In this document: piece after piece, positions 1 through 8,684 of the stretch
How positions within the stretch are numbered: position 1 is the first letter of the stretch
Layout: each line of letters opens with the position of its first letter
Program-made: the position numbers and the translations under genes
Notes under the pieces: model-generated
The model's input: the letters and a program-made list of their open reading frames with translations, nothing else
Database searches by the model: none
Told to the model about the DNA's origin: nothing
From: Xanthobacter aminoxidans
GTDB lineage: Bacteria > Pseudomonadota > Alphaproteobacteria > Rhizobiales > Xanthobacteraceae
Direction: 5' to 3'
Assembly: GCF_023571765.1 (NCBI RefSeq)
Contig: NZ_JAMJXC010000009.1
Span: 1 to 64,000, forward strand
DNA: 64,000 nucleotides

Positions 1-38
1 GCTCCGCTTCCCGCGGGGCGCCCACCTTCCAGCCCGCA

Positions 39-125
39 ATTATGCGGAGCAGAACCCCCGCCGAAACCGGCGGCAACACAGACCTTACAGGCCGGCGCTC
101 TGCATAATCCCGCTCTCCGCATAAT
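39..125. repeat. ATTATGCGGAG inverted/direct repeats cutting DUF736
   Basis: ATTATGCGGAG at 39-49 is an exact inverted copy of CTCCGCATAAT at 115-125. A third copy with one mismatch (CTCTGCATAAT) lies at 98-108, in direct orientation and 17 bases before the last. The homology of the neighbouring DUF736 gene stops at this block. Arrays like this are typical of recombinase sites or mobile-element ends, but no recombinase gene is visible here. The assignment to an element end is inference. Confidence 0.5.
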
Positions 126-282
126 CGGCGCGGCCGACGAAGACCCGGTGGCTGGGGGCGTTCTCGCCGGTGCCCCGGACCTCGGGGACGATGCGCACGC
201 CCCGGGCCTGGACCGAAAGGGTGACGATCTCGCCGTTGAACTCGTTCGCGCCGGTCTTCTTGAAGGTGCCGATGGTCGCCAT
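85..282 (-). pseudogene. Truncated DUF736 family protein
   Basis: The first ~50 residues (starting MATIGTFKKTGANEFNGEI) match the small DUF736 proteins of rhizobial plasmids and ICEs. These are normally about 100 residues with a conserved second half. Here the match ends after VFVGRAD, and the last dozen residues are encoded by the CTCCGCATAAT repeat block, so the gene is cut by a rearrangement. The ATG has a good GGAG ribosome site (AAGGAGACGT). DUF736 genes usually sit in plasmid transfer or maintenance modules, which fits the parB, Toprim and DUF932 genes at 13-18 kb. The function of the family is unknown. Confidence 0.7.
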
Positions 283-941
283 GTTACGTCTCCTTGATGT
301 CTGTCCCGAGCCCGCACCATGCGGTCTCGATGGGGATCAAAGGGCCGGAGGCGATCGACGCCGCACCCCGCCGGGGTCCCCGCTGCGCTTGCGCAACGGG
401 GTGGCTCTGGGGCCGCAGCGCCAGCGAAGGATGGCAGCCAGGCGACTTTCTTGGTTCGCGCGAGGAATGGGGGATCCGGGGTCCCCGCACGGCGTGCCGT
501 GTGGGGTGGTCGCCCAGGGGAAGAAAGTCGATCGGCGCCATTGCGGCACAGGCGATCGAGGCGCAGCCGTCGTCTGGCCAGATCCACCCATCGCAGAGGC
601 CGCTTCGGTGCGCTCGGACCGACGGGAATCGATCAAGGAGACGTGGCGAGGCTCGCTGTACCGCTCCAAGAGCGGCGTGATGTTCAAGGGATCGGCTGCC
701 CACCCAGGTCCGGGCACGGTTTGCATTGTCCTCGGTGTTCCCGGCTGCTCAGGGGTTCGATCCCTCCCGAGGTCCCCGGACGATCGAACGGGACGGCTTC
801 CGGGGCAATGCATCGACGGGCCGGTTGCGGGTAGGAGCCGGCTTCGAGCCGAGCTTGAACACCTCGGCGTTGCCCGACACCGTGGCGATGACCGTAGAGC
901 CGAAGCTGCCTTGTGCCCGCCGCCCCCGCCGAGAAAGGGGA
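283..941. other. No supported gene
   Basis: Several overlapping open frames exist on both strands, but none shows a recognisable protein, a convincing ribosome site or plausible composition. They are rich in Arg, Pro and Gly, as expected for chance frames in GC-rich DNA. A 13-base string ATCAAGGAGACGT at 631-643 repeats the DUF736 leader in the opposite orientation. This may be a decayed duplicate or chance. Confidence 0.4.
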
Positions 942-1382
942 TCAGGCCCCGGTGATGTCCCGCCCGGGCGGTTCGGACGGGATCAGTGCCGTCAACCGCA
1001 CGAATGCCACGATGCCAACCGCGATCGCACCTACGCCTGAGAAGACCAACTGCCAGGTCTCCGACGGCATGGTTTGCTTGACGATGCCATGGGTGGCGGC
1101 GTAGCCGGCGACGACAGCGGGAGCGACGAAGGCGAGCACGACGACGAGCTTCAGCCAGAGCGGCCGTACGAGGGCGAGCAAGAGCTGGCCGATGGCGAAT
1201 GTCGCACCGGCGGCGACCAGGCCGACGATGACGGCGCCGAGCCAGCCTGTGCCGGAGCCGTAGGCCCAGGTGCCGGCGGTCAGCCCTAGGAAGAACGGCA
1301 GGGCAAAGACGGCGAGCGTGAACAGCAGCCAGCACAGAACGCCGATGGCCGCGAGCGACCCGAGGATGGAGAGGACGATCAT
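942..1382 (-). CDS. Hypothetical membrane protein, 4-5 TM segments
   Basis: This is a 146-residue protein starting MIVLSILGSLAAIGVLCWL. Four to five hydrophobic stretches cover almost its whole length: about residues 1-25, 27-50, 55-75, 80-100 and 112-135. A short polar tail follows (PSEPPGRDITGA). The start at 1382 is preceded by GGGAGACC. A longer in-frame extension upstream is low-complexity and was rejected. No enzyme or transporter motif is visible. Similar short membrane proteins occur beside DUF736-type genes on rhizobial plasmids, so a role in conjugation or plasmid biology is possible but unproven. Confidence 0.6.
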   Translation of the reverse strand: MIVLSILGSLAAIGVLCWLLFTLAVFALPFFLGLTAGTWAYGSGTGWLGAVIVGLVAAGATFAIGQLLLALVRPLWLKLVVVLAFVAPAVVAGYAATHGIVKQTMPSETWQLVFSGVGAIAVGIVAFVRLTALIPSEPPGRDITGA

Positions 1383-1521
1383 GGTGGTGGTCTCCCGTGC
1401 AAAAAAGCTGACGGTTGCGCCTTCCACCACCACCGCGGCGCAGCCAGAATGATAGCCGAAATCGCACCGTTCCGGGAGCGGAGATCGTTGCGATTCCCGC
1501 TCATCGAAGTGGCCGCCCCGA

Positions 1522-1689
1522 TCAAGGGGCGAAGGGATCGATCTCGCACAGGATCGCGGTGGCATCGCCATCGAACTCGTTGGCCGGCGTGACCGAGAGG
1601 CTGCCGTCGCCGGCTTCGAAGATGACAATGGCGACCATCAGCGTGGCGGCGAGGCTGAAGGCGAAGGCGTGAGCGTCTTTGAGGGACAT
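1522..1689 (-). CDS. Small hypothetical protein with one TM segment
   Basis: This 55-residue protein starts MSLKDAHAFAFSLAATLMVA. It has one N-terminal hydrophobic helix (about residues 9-26) followed by an acidic tail ending CEIDPFAP. The ATG is preceded by CAGGAG at good spacing. It lies 139 bases upstream of the multi-TM protein on the same strand, so the two may be co-transcribed. I do not recognise a family. The call rests on ribosome site, codon use and the clear TM segment. Confidence 0.5.
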   Translation of the reverse strand: MSLKDAHAFAFSLAATLMVAIVIFEAGDGSLSVTPANEFDGDATAILCEIDPFAP

Positions 1690-2004
1690 GGTCCGGCTCC
1701 TGTTCCGAGCGGAGGGCCATCCCCCGCTGACAGGCGCCCGACGTGTCGGGCCGAGAGCCGCAGTCACCGCGAAGGCGTCAGCCGATGCGGCGGCACGCAC
1801 CGCGTCGCCGACCCCTTGTGGGTTGATGGCCCGAGGCGATCGGTCCGACCAAGGATCAGCGCACAAAAGCGGGGGTGTGCTCTGCGACGGGGAGCCGGCG
1901 ATCTTCACGGGCTCATGTTGAACATTGTCCCATCGCGCTGATGGCCGTACGGCCGCCGGCATCGGCCGATAAGCTGCTTTCGAGAACTGCCGAAAGGACC
2001 GGCG
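1690..2004. other. Intergenic, divergent promoter region
   Basis: No gene is supported in this 315-base stretch between the small minus-strand gene and the plus-strand flavin reductase. It probably holds their divergent promoters, but I cannot point to clear -35/-10 boxes. Confidence 0.35.
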
Positions 2005-2568
2005 ATGGCGCGATATCCGAAGAAGAGCGATTTCCCGGTGAGCCAGGTGCGCCACTATCTGGAGCCGGGCCCGGTCGTGCTGGTCTCGTCACGGTGGCAG
2101 GACAAGACCAACATCATGACGCTCGGCTGGCACACGGTTCTGGAGTTCTCGCCATCGCTGGTCGGACTGATGATCTCGGCCGGCAATCACAGCTTCCAGA
2201 TGATCCGGGGCAGCCGGGAGTGCGTGATCAACCTGCCGACCACGGCGCTGACCGACACGGTGGTCGGCATCGGCAATACATCGGGTGCCGAGATCGACAA
2301 GTTCGCCCGGTTCGGGCTGACCGCCGAGGCGGCATCCGAGGTCGACGCGCCGCTGATCCGCGAGTGCCATGCCAGCTTCGAATGCCGCCTCTATGACGAC
2401 GCGCTGGTGGAGCGCTACAACTTCTTCATCTTCGAGGTGGTGAAGGCGCATGTGGCGGCCTCGCCCAGGCACCCCGAGACGCTGCATTATACCGGCGACG
2501 GCGTGTTCATGGTCTCGGGCAAGATCATCAGCCGCCGGTCGTTGTTCCGCCCTGAAATGCTCGACTGA
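2005..2568 (+). CDS. Flavin reductase family protein
   Basis: This 187-residue protein has the FMN-binding split-barrel fold of flavin reductase-like proteins. Recognisable parts are the early PGPVVLVSS strand, KTNIMTLGWHTVLEFSPSLV, the SFQMIRGSRECVINLP segment and ETLHYTGDGVFMVSGK near the C-terminus. Members reduce FMN/FAD with NAD(P)H or bind flavin as small electron carriers in the cytoplasm. The physiological partner cannot be told from sequence. AAGGAC precedes the ATG. It stands alone between the DUF736 area and the broken chromate genes, so it may be cargo of the element. A link to chromate reduction is speculation. Confidence 0.85.
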   Translation: MARYPKKSDFPVSQVRHYLEPGPVVLVSSRWQDKTNIMTLGWHTVLEFSPSLVGLMISAGNHSFQMIRGSRECVINLPTTALTDTVVGIGNTSGAEIDKFARFGLTAEAASEVDAPLIRECHASFECRLYDDALVERYNFFIFEVVKAHVAASPRHPETLHYTGDGVFMVSGKIISRRSLFRPEMLD

Positions 2569-2841
2569 GGCTGCTCTTAGCTGGCTACGTCAAAACGCCT
2601 GCGGCTCGATGCTGAGGTGCAGGCATGAAGGCGCGTTCGGTTCACGCTGCTCGCGCCCTGGGCCGGGCAGGAGAGTGCAAGTCGTTGCAGGCGGTGACAC
2701 GCGCCCCGACGCGGCAGGCTTCGCCGAAGGAGATGGCATACTCCCTCGTGGCGGCTTGCAGGCGTGCTGATCCGGCACGCCTGGGCTCGCGCCGGCACCT
2801 CTTGGGCGCCGTCCAGATTAGCCATGATGACTTCGTTGAGG

Positions 2842-3215
2842 TTACGCGCGGCTGGCGTGGAAATACTGGTAGAGCGTGTCGAGCACTCCGGCGCCCTTGG
2901 TGAGGCGCTGGGCATCGTCGGGTTCGCTCAAGGCGATGCCGGTGATGAGGCTGGCGATGCTCCGGCTTCCTCGCGGCCGAACTTGCCGTCCTTCAGGTCG
3001 ATGTCGTGGATGATCTCGCCCACCGCCTGAAGGACGGGATCGGACAGGCCGGCTCGGCCGAGCAGCACGTCGAAGCTGCAGCGATCCCCCTCATGGGTGA
3101 CCTCGCCCTCGAACATGTCGAAGCGCAGCTCCCCGGGTTTCGGGCCATAGTCCTTGCCGGGAACGAAGCGGATATCGGCATCGGGATCGATGAAGCGCCG
3201 GATCCTCCCCGCTTG
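2842..3215 (-). pseudogene. chrB: Chromate resistance protein ChrB, 5'-truncated and frameshifted
   Basis: The minus strand encodes the C-terminal ChrB domain: RRFIDPDADIRFVPGKDYG, then FEGEVTHEGDRCSFDVLL and IIHDIDLKDGKFGREEA. Near 2965 the frame slips by one base. The conserved ending ALSEPDDAQRLTKGAGVLD...YQYFHASRA continues in another frame to a TAA at 2842. The usual N-terminal part (a WVTR...CPWLI segment) is missing. Homology begins abruptly at about 3215, just before an oppositely oriented ChrB-like gene. ChrB proteins regulate or assist chromate efflux. This copy should be non-functional. Confidence 0.75.
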
Positions 3216-3260
3216 GCTGGCGGAGCTCCAAAGGCGCCGCTTCCGGCAAGGAGACGGCTC

Positions 3261-3705
3261 GTGAAGTGGATCACCCGCGCCCGCCCGGTCATCGATCGCA
3301 TTGCCTGCCCCTGGCTGATCGCGCGCTTCATCGACGCGGCGCCGGAATTCCTGTTCGCGCCACCTGACGAAGTAATCCGCAGGGCCGAGGAGACGGGAGC
3401 GACGCCGTTCGACGTGCCAGGCGTGACGTTCGGCCATGTGGGGAGAAGTGCAGCTTCGACGCCTTCGTGGCCACGTACGGCCTCGACAGCGATCCCGCCA
3501 TTGCCACCCTCGCCGATATCGTGCGCGGGGCCGACATCGGCCGGCCGATCTGACGCCCCAGTCGGCGGGTCTTCTCGCCATCTCCAAGGGGCTGCGCGAG
3601 GTGACGCCCGACGACCACGACCTCCTGAGGCGCGGCTTTGTCATCTACGACGCCCTCTATGCCTGGGCGGGCGGGACCGGGGCGAAGTGGCTGGCGACGG
3701 TATGA
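3261..3705 (+). pseudogene. Short ChrB-like chromate resistance protein with two frameshifts
   Basis: A GTG start at 3261 (ribosome site AAGGAG) opens MKWITRARPVIDRIACPWL and runs into the ATPFDVPG and FGHVG motifs of ~150-residue ChrB-like proteins. At about 3443 the frame changes; EKCSFDAFVATYGLD and IVRGADIGR follow in a second frame. At about 3545 it changes again to DLTPQSAGLLAISKGLREV and YDALYAWAGGTG, ending at TGA 3703-3705. All conserved blocks survive across three frames, so the breaks are recent or are assembly errors. An MFS gene with the same kind of damage follows 16 bases later. Confidence 0.8.
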
Positions 3706-3721
3706 CGCCGGAGGAACGCGC

Positions 3722-4939
3722 GTGCACCAGCCCTTGAGCCCGCCCGGTGCCGCCTCCATGGCGATCTCCCCCGTCTCCGCCATCTATGCGGCGCGGGCGA
3801 TGCGGGATTTCGGCGATGGCTTCGTGGCCGTGCTGCTGCCGGTCTATCTCTCCGCCATCGGCCTCGATGCCTTCGAGATCGGCGTGGTGGCGACCACGGC
3901 GCTGCTCGGCTCGGCGTCGATGACCCTCGCCATCGGCTTCGTCGGCCACCGCATCGACCAGCGCACGCTGCTGATCCTCGCCTCCGCGCTGATGGTGGCG
4001 ACGGGCCTCGCCTTCACCCGGTCGGCGAGCTTCGGCGCGGTGCTGCTGGTGGCCTTCTGCGGCACCGTGAAACCGTCCTCCGGCAGCGTCAGCATCTTCG
4101 TGCCCCTGGAGCACGCGGTGCTCTCCCATCTCGTGGCGGACAAGGCGCGGACCTCCGCCTTCGGCCGCTACAGCCTGGTAGGCGGGCTGGCTGCGGCGCT
4201 GGGCGCGCTCGCGGCCATGAGCCCGGAACTGCTCGGGAACCTGGGCATCTCGCGCCTCCGCGCCCTGGAGGGCATGTTCGCGCTTTATGCGATGCTCGGC
4301 ATCGTCGGCGGCTTGTTCTATGTCCGCATCCCGCGCGCTGCTGCCAATGCTGAGGAGAAGCCGCGGACTGCGCTCGGCCCGTCGCGGTGCATCGTCTACC
4401 GGCTGGCAGCACTGTTCTGCATCGATGCCTTCGCCGGCGGGTTGGCAGTGCAGTCCCTCGTCGCCCTGTGCTGTTCACCCGCTTCGGCCTGTCCCTGTCG
4501 GTGGCCGGGGTGTTCTTCTTCGCCTCGGGGGTCCTGTCGGCCTTCTCCTTCCCGGTGGCAGCGTGGCTGTCGCGGCGCATCGGTCTCGTGAACACCATGG
4601 TGTTCACCCACATCCCCTCCAGCCTCTGCCTGATCCTCGCTGCGCTGGTGCCGAACCTTGAGGTGGCTCTCGGCCTGATGCTGATGCGCGGGCTGCTCTC
4701 GCAGATGGACGTGCCGGCGCGCTCCTCCTACGTGATGGCGGTGGTGACGCCGCCCGAGCGCCCGGCCGCCGCCAGCGTCACCGCCGCTCGCCTCGGCGGT
4801 GAGCCCGGTGCTCGCGGGCGCGTTGTTCCAGGCCGGCTTCGAGGCATGGCCCTTAATTCTGTGCGGGGCGCTGAAGATCCTCTACGACTTTGCGCTGCTC
4901 TGGGCCTTCCGGCACATCAAGCCGCCGGAGGAGCGGTGA
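3722..4939 (+). pseudogene. MFS transporter of the chromate region, two frameshifts
   Basis: GTG at 3722 has a strong GGAGG site. The N-terminal half (AIYAARAMRDFGDGFVAVLL onward) is a clear major-facilitator protein with about six TM segments, of the type often placed next to ChrB-like genes. Near 4468 one base appears lost (expected ..ALWLFTRFG..), moving to a second frame that encodes VLFTRFGLSLSVAGVFFF through SSYVMAVVTPPERPAAASVT. Near 4790 about 11 bases seem lost. The last ~45 residues (VSPVLAGALFQAGFEAWPL to IKPPEER) lie in a third frame and end at TGA 4939. Substrate and function are unknown, and the gene is presumably inactive. Confidence 0.75.
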
Positions 4940-5279
4940 CGGCGAGCGGGGGGCGGCGGACGAGAGGCATGTGCTGTGCTTACATCGGCCACCGTTTGTC
5001 ACGGGGCCGGACGCAGTCATCGCCTGGGCCGAGGCGAGGCCTCACACGGCCCCTCGCCGCCTCGCGCGCGGGCTATGACGATATGCGGGTCCACCAGCTG
5101 AGCTTCGCCGACTGGGCGAAGGACGAGAGCTGCCCGATCGTGCGGGACGAACAAGGACCCGCCTGATCGGGGTTCAGCGAGAACCATGCGCACGTGATCT
5201 CGTCGGCGGGCACGTTGATCCTGCTCAAGGCGGTCCTTTCATGCGCGCCTATGATGAGGCATAGTTCGCCAGTGAGGCG
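4940..5279. other. Intergenic, no supported gene
   Basis: This 340-base stretch lies between the broken MFS gene and the copper block. A frame end at 5084-5166 (MRVHQLSFADWAKDESC...) looks protein-like but has no recognisable family and no clear ribosome site. It could be a fragment of a deleted gene. The promoter of the 5.3-11.9 kb block is expected just upstream of 5280. Confidence 0.35.
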
Positions 5280-5675
5280 ATGGAGCACATGATCAGGCTT
5301 AGGTCCGCAGCGGGGTGGGTGAAGGTGCTGCCAGCGATCCTGGTGGCAATGGCCATGCTGTTCGGGCCCATCGCCAGCGCCTATTCCGCGCCGTGCCACG
5401 ACGACAAGGATCCGGCATACAGCGTTATGGTGGATCATTCGCACCAGATCGCCTCGCCCGATCCCGCAGATCATCATTCGGACGAGCCGACCCAACCCGT
5501 TGACCACGGCAAATGCTGTAGCGTCTCGTGCAGCGTCTATGTGCCCGTGGCAGACGGCGTGGACCTGCACGTTCTGGATCTGGCCTTTGTGCGACAGCCC
5601 TTTGATCTCGCCAATCAGGCCGCGGACGGCCTGGCGGTCTTGCCCGGCCTCGATCCCCCGCGTTTCCCGAGCTGA
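5280..5675 (+). CDS. Secreted His/Cys-rich protein with CCxxxC motif
   Basis: This 131-residue protein has an N-terminal signal peptide (about residues 12-36, LPAILVAMAMLFGPIASAYS) and is probably periplasmic. A His- and Asp-rich stretch follows (HSHQ, ADHHSDE), then KCCSVSCSVYVP and a C-terminal LDPPRF. The same order of signal peptide, His-rich loop, CCxxxC and LD(R)PP tail recurs in the minus-strand gene at 24289-24831. Both sit at the outer edge of a copper block, so a metal-binding or sensing role is likely. ATG 5280 follows GTGAGG; ATG 5289 is an alternative start. No enzyme domain is visible. Confidence 0.65.
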   Translation: MEHMIRLRSAAGWVKVLPAILVAMAMLFGPIASAYSAPCHDDKDPAYSVMVDHSHQIASPDPADHHSDEPTQPVDHGKCCSVSCSVYVPVADGVDLHVLDLAFVRQPFDLANQAADGLAVLPGLDPPRFPS

Positions 5676-5813
5676 TAGCGGTCTCAACGCATTTCAGGCG
5701 TGAGGCGGACGCGCGAAGCGGCACCCGTTGAGGGTGCCGACGCGTCGACGCGCCGGAAGATGCCTCCGAAATCAGCGTCGGCCTTGTGCCGATGGGGAAA
5801 CGAGGACCTTTCC

Positions 5814-7712
5814 ATGTATGGTCGCGACACGCTTGCCGAGCCTATGGTCGGCACGGCTGCCCTTGGGCAATCCGGACCGACTGGCACCGGAGCCCCGCAG
5901 CAAACCTGCAATGCCCAAAGGGACGCCTTCTCCAGCGACCCCGGAACTTTCGCCCGCGATGCCCTGTCCTATGGCAGGGACGCGGCCGAGCGCTGGATCC
6001 TGTTCTGGGACACGCTTCGCCAGCGAGCCGACAACATGCTGGCGCACGAGCGCGCCGGAAAGCCGCCTTTGCTCGACTTCGACTATGAAGTCCTGCTCGA
6101 TGCCCGCCGGTTCGAGCGCCCGGCAAATTATGCGCTCCTGCGCGTGACCCGCGTCGGAGATCAATGCCTCGACGATTGCCTGGACGCGGCCAAGCCGCCG
6201 GTGGTGATCCTCGACCCGCGCGCCGGCCACGGCCCCGGGATTGGCGGATTCAGGCAGGAATCCGAGGTCGGCATCGCCTTGCACCATGGGCACCCGGTCT
6301 ATTTCGTCACTTTCTATCCCGAGCCTGCCGCAGGGCAGACGCTCGCCGACGTGCTTCACGCGCTGCGGCGGTTCGTCGAGGAGGTGTCACGCCGGCATTC
6401 CGGCGCCGCGCCCGTGCTCTATGGGAATTGCCAGGCCGGCTGGGCGGTGACGCTGCTCGCCGCGGACTGCGCGGGGCTGATGGGTCCCGTCGTTCTCAAC
6501 GGGACCCCTTTGTCCTACTGGGCAGGCGAGACCGGCATCAACCCGATGCGCATCGCGGCGGGCTTCGAGGGCGGCGCGTGGCTGACGCACTTCCTCGCCG
6601 ACCTCGGGGACGGCCGCTTCGACGGCGCCTTCCTGGTGCAGAACTTCGAAGGGCTGAAGCCCGAGGCGGTGTGGGAGAAGTACACGAACCTCTATGCCCA
6701 CATAGACACGGAGCGGGAGCGGTTCCTCGCCTTCGAGCGCTGGTGGGGCGGCTACTACTTTCTGAGCCGGGAGGAGATCCTCGCCATCGTGGAGAACCTC
6801 TTCGTCGGCAACCGGCTCGAGGAGGGGCGCCTGCGCATCTGCGCGGGGTGCCATGCGGACCTCAGGCGCATCCGCAACCCGCTCGTGATCTTCGCCTCCT
6901 ATGGCGACGACATCACCCCGCCCCATCAAGCGCTTGGCTGGATACCGGTCGTGTACCGGGACACGGACGACCTGAAGACGGCGGGCCAACGCATCGTCTA
7001 TCTCGTCAACCGCCATGTCGGCCATCTCGGCATCTTCGTTTCCGCCAAGGTCGCGCGGCTCGAGCACCGGGCGATCCTGCAGAGCCTGCCACGGATCGAG
7101 GCCCTTCCGCCCGGCCTCTACGAGATGAAGATCGACAATCCTTCCGGCGATCCCGATTGCCGTGAGGGCGGCTATCAGGTCCGCTTCGAGGCGCGCGATG
7201 TCTGCGACATCCGCTTCCCCCGACAGGACGGTGCGTTCGAGCGCGTGCGCGACCTGTCGGAGCGCAACGAGGCCTTCTATCGCGCTTTCGTCAGCCCCTG
7301 GGTGCGTGCAATGACGACGCCCTGGTCTGCGGCGATGCTGGAGAACCTGCACCCCATGCGCACGAGCCGCTACCTCCCGTCAGAAGGGTTCATGCCGTGG
7401 ATGCGTGGCGTTCGCTGGCTCGAGGAGCAGGTCGGCGCCGACCGGCATCCGGCCACTCCGGACAATCCCTTCAAGGTCGAGGAGGAGCGTGTCGTCTCGC
7501 GCGTCACCGAGGTGATCGAGCAGGGACGGCGCCTGCGGGACGCCATGTGGGAGCGCCTCTTCGACAGCATCTACGGCGGCGCGGGCAGCACCCGCCCAGT
7601 CGATTTGGAACCACAGGACGGGGGCGAGGACACAAGGCCGCAAGACATGCGGAGCGGTTTGGATTTCCAGGCGGCCGGCATCAGCCGCGCCGCAGCAACG
7701 GGAGGGAACTGA
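5814..7712 (+). CDS. DUF3141 protein, PHA-synthase-like alpha/beta hydrolase
   Basis: This is a 632-residue cytoplasmic protein. Hallmarks of DUF3141 are the N-terminal YGRDAAERWILFWDTLRQRA, the PPVVILDPRAGHGPGIGGF loop, and YGNCQAGW around residues 203-209. The last is a nucleophile elbow with Cys where hydrolases often have Ser, as in poly-hydroxyalkanoate synthases. FASYGDDITPPHQAL and VNRHVGHLGIFVS would supply the Asp and His. The start was set at ATG 5814, with GAGGA upstream. An in-frame extension back to 5700 has no ribosome site. The substrate is unknown. Its place inside a copper operon, 3 bases before a Spy-like gene, is noteworthy. Confidence 0.8.
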   Translation: MYGRDTLAEPMVGTAALGQSGPTGTGAPQQTCNAQRDAFSSDPGTFARDALSYGRDAAERWILFWDTLRQRADNMLAHERAGKPPLLDFDYEVLLDARRFERPANYALLRVTRVGDQCLDDCLDAAKPPVVILDPRAGHGPGIGGFRQESEVGIALHHGHPVYFVTFYPEPAAGQTLADVLHALRRFVEEVSRRHSGAAPVLYGNCQAGWAVTLLAADCAGLMGPVVLNGTPLSYWAGETGINPMRIAAGFEGGAWLTHFLADLGDGRFDGAFLVQNFEGLKPEAVWEKYTNLYAHIDTERERFLAFERWWGGYYFLSREEILAIVENLFVGNRLEEGRLRICAGCHADLRRIRNPLVIFASYGDDITPPHQALGWIPVVYRDTDDLKTAGQRIVYLVNRHVGHLGIFVSAKVARLEHRAILQSLPRIEALPPGLYEMKIDNPSGDPDCREGGYQVRFEARDVCDIRFPRQDGAFERVRDLSERNEAFYRAFVSPWVRAMTTPWSAAMLENLHPMRTSRYLPSEGFMPWMRGVRWLEEQVGADRHPATPDNPFKVEEERVVSRVTEVIEQGRRLRDAMWERLFDSIYGGAGSTRPVDLEPQDGGEDTRPQDMRSGLDFQAAGISRAAATGGN

Positions 7713-7714
7713 CC

Positions 7715-8326
7715 ATGACGACGTTTCATAATCTGATGCTGGCGGGCGCGCTGCTGTTCGCTACGCCGGGCTTCGCCGAGGACGCGCATCATCCGCCGGA
7801 GGCCCAGCCTGCTGCGCCCCAGTCCGCGGTCCCCCAGGTGGCCGTCCCCCAGGTGGCCGCGCCAGCTCCACAACCCTCTCAGGCTGCACCGATGCCCGGT
7901 GGTCCTCAAGGCATGATGGGGATGATGGGTCAGGGCGGCATGGGGATGATGGGCGGAGCCGCGGCCGGCGCCATGGGGATGGGCCAGATGATGGATCCCG
8001 GCCGGATCGCAGGGCGCATCGCCTTCCTGAAGGCCGAACTGAAGATCACCGACGCCCAGCAGTCCCTGTGGAGTGCGTTCACGGAGGCGCTCAAGGCCAA
8101 CCGCGCCATGATGGGCGACATGCAGGAGATGATGATGGCCGCCCAGGGCGGCGGCGCCCCGACCCTGCTGCAGCGGATCGACGGTCACGAGCGCATGCTT
8201 GTCGCCCGTCTCGAAGCGGTACGGCGCCTCAAGGCTGCGCTCGGGCCGCTCTACGCGTCGTTCGACGATACGCAGAAGCGCACGGCGGACCAGCTCGTGA
8301 TGCCGGGCGGAATGGGCCCTATGTGA
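7715..8326 (+). CDS. Spy/CpxP-like periplasmic protein (LTxxQ type)
   Basis: This 203-residue protein has a signal peptide (LMLAGALLFATPGFAEDA). A Pro/Ala/Gln-rich linker carries the repeat VPQVAVPQVA, and a Met/Gly-rich stretch follows (MMGMMGQGGMGMMGG). The helical domain contains LKAELKITDAQQSLWSAF, a variant of the LTxxQ signature of Spy and CpxP chaperones, and ends in LGPLYASFDDTQKRTADQL. Such proteins act as periplasmic chaperones or metal-stress proteins, and the Met clusters suit Cu(I) binding. GGAGGG lies 8 bases before the ATG, and the gene starts 2 bases after the DUF3141 stop, so the two are surely co-transcribed. Confidence 0.8.
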   Translation: MTTFHNLMLAGALLFATPGFAEDAHHPPEAQPAAPQSAVPQVAVPQVAAPAPQPSQAAPMPGGPQGMMGMMGQGGMGMMGGAAAGAMGMGQMMDPGRIAGRIAFLKAELKITDAQQSLWSAFTEALKANRAMMGDMQEMMMAAQGGGAPTLLQRIDGHERMLVARLEAVRRLKAALGPLYASFDDTQKRTADQLVMPGGMGPM

Positions 8327-8390
8327 GCGTCAAGCCTCGCTGGTGGGTCGGCGATCTCCGCCGACCCGCGATCAGGTGGAGGAAGACCAA

Positions 8391-8684
8391 ATGTCCTTGC
8401 ATGACGACACCGACCATATGCCGCGACCCGGCAACGACAACGGCGCGCATTCCCCGCACCGGGGGTTCTGGCGTTCGCCAGGCGGCATCGTTGCCATCGG
8501 CTTTCTTCTCGCGGCGGCCTTCCTGCTGTTCTCGGAGCACCGCGCCCATGCGCTGGGCTACCTGCCCTTCCTCCTGTTGCTCGCCTGTCTGCTGATGCAC
8601 ATGTTCATGCATCACGGCCATGGACACCGTGCGGGGCACTCACGACGCAGGCCGGGGCCGGGGCCCGAAGGCGATGTCCGATGA
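8391..8684 (+). CDS. DUF2933 domain-containing small membrane protein
   Basis: This 97-residue protein has a His/Asp-rich N-terminus, the RSPGGIVAIGFLLAAAFLLF TM helix, a second helix (YLPFLLLLACLLMHMFMHH) and a short basic tail. The pattern, with HMFMHHGHGH after the second helix, is typical of DUF2933 proteins that accompany copper ATPases. The ribosome site GGAGGAAG precedes ATG 8391. Its stop overlaps the next start (ATGA at 8681-8684), indicating translational coupling. The function is unknown; the terminal His cluster suggests metal binding at the membrane. Confidence 0.8.
   Translation: MSLHDDTDHMPRPGNDNGAHSPHRGFWRSPGGIVAIGFLLAAAFLLFSEHRAHALGYLPFLLLLACLLMHMFMHHGHGHRAGHSRRRPGPGPEGDVR

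Noticed and set aside
751-767. tRNA T-loop-like string GGGGTTCGATCCCTC
   Set aside because: No acceptor stem, anticodon arm or D-arm can be built around it, so it is not a tRNA gene or a convincing fragment.
337-1467. Long minus-strand open frame of ~376 residues
   Set aside because: Arg/Pro-rich with no recognisable motif; overlaps the better-supported membrane protein at 942-1382 in another frame; no ribosome site.
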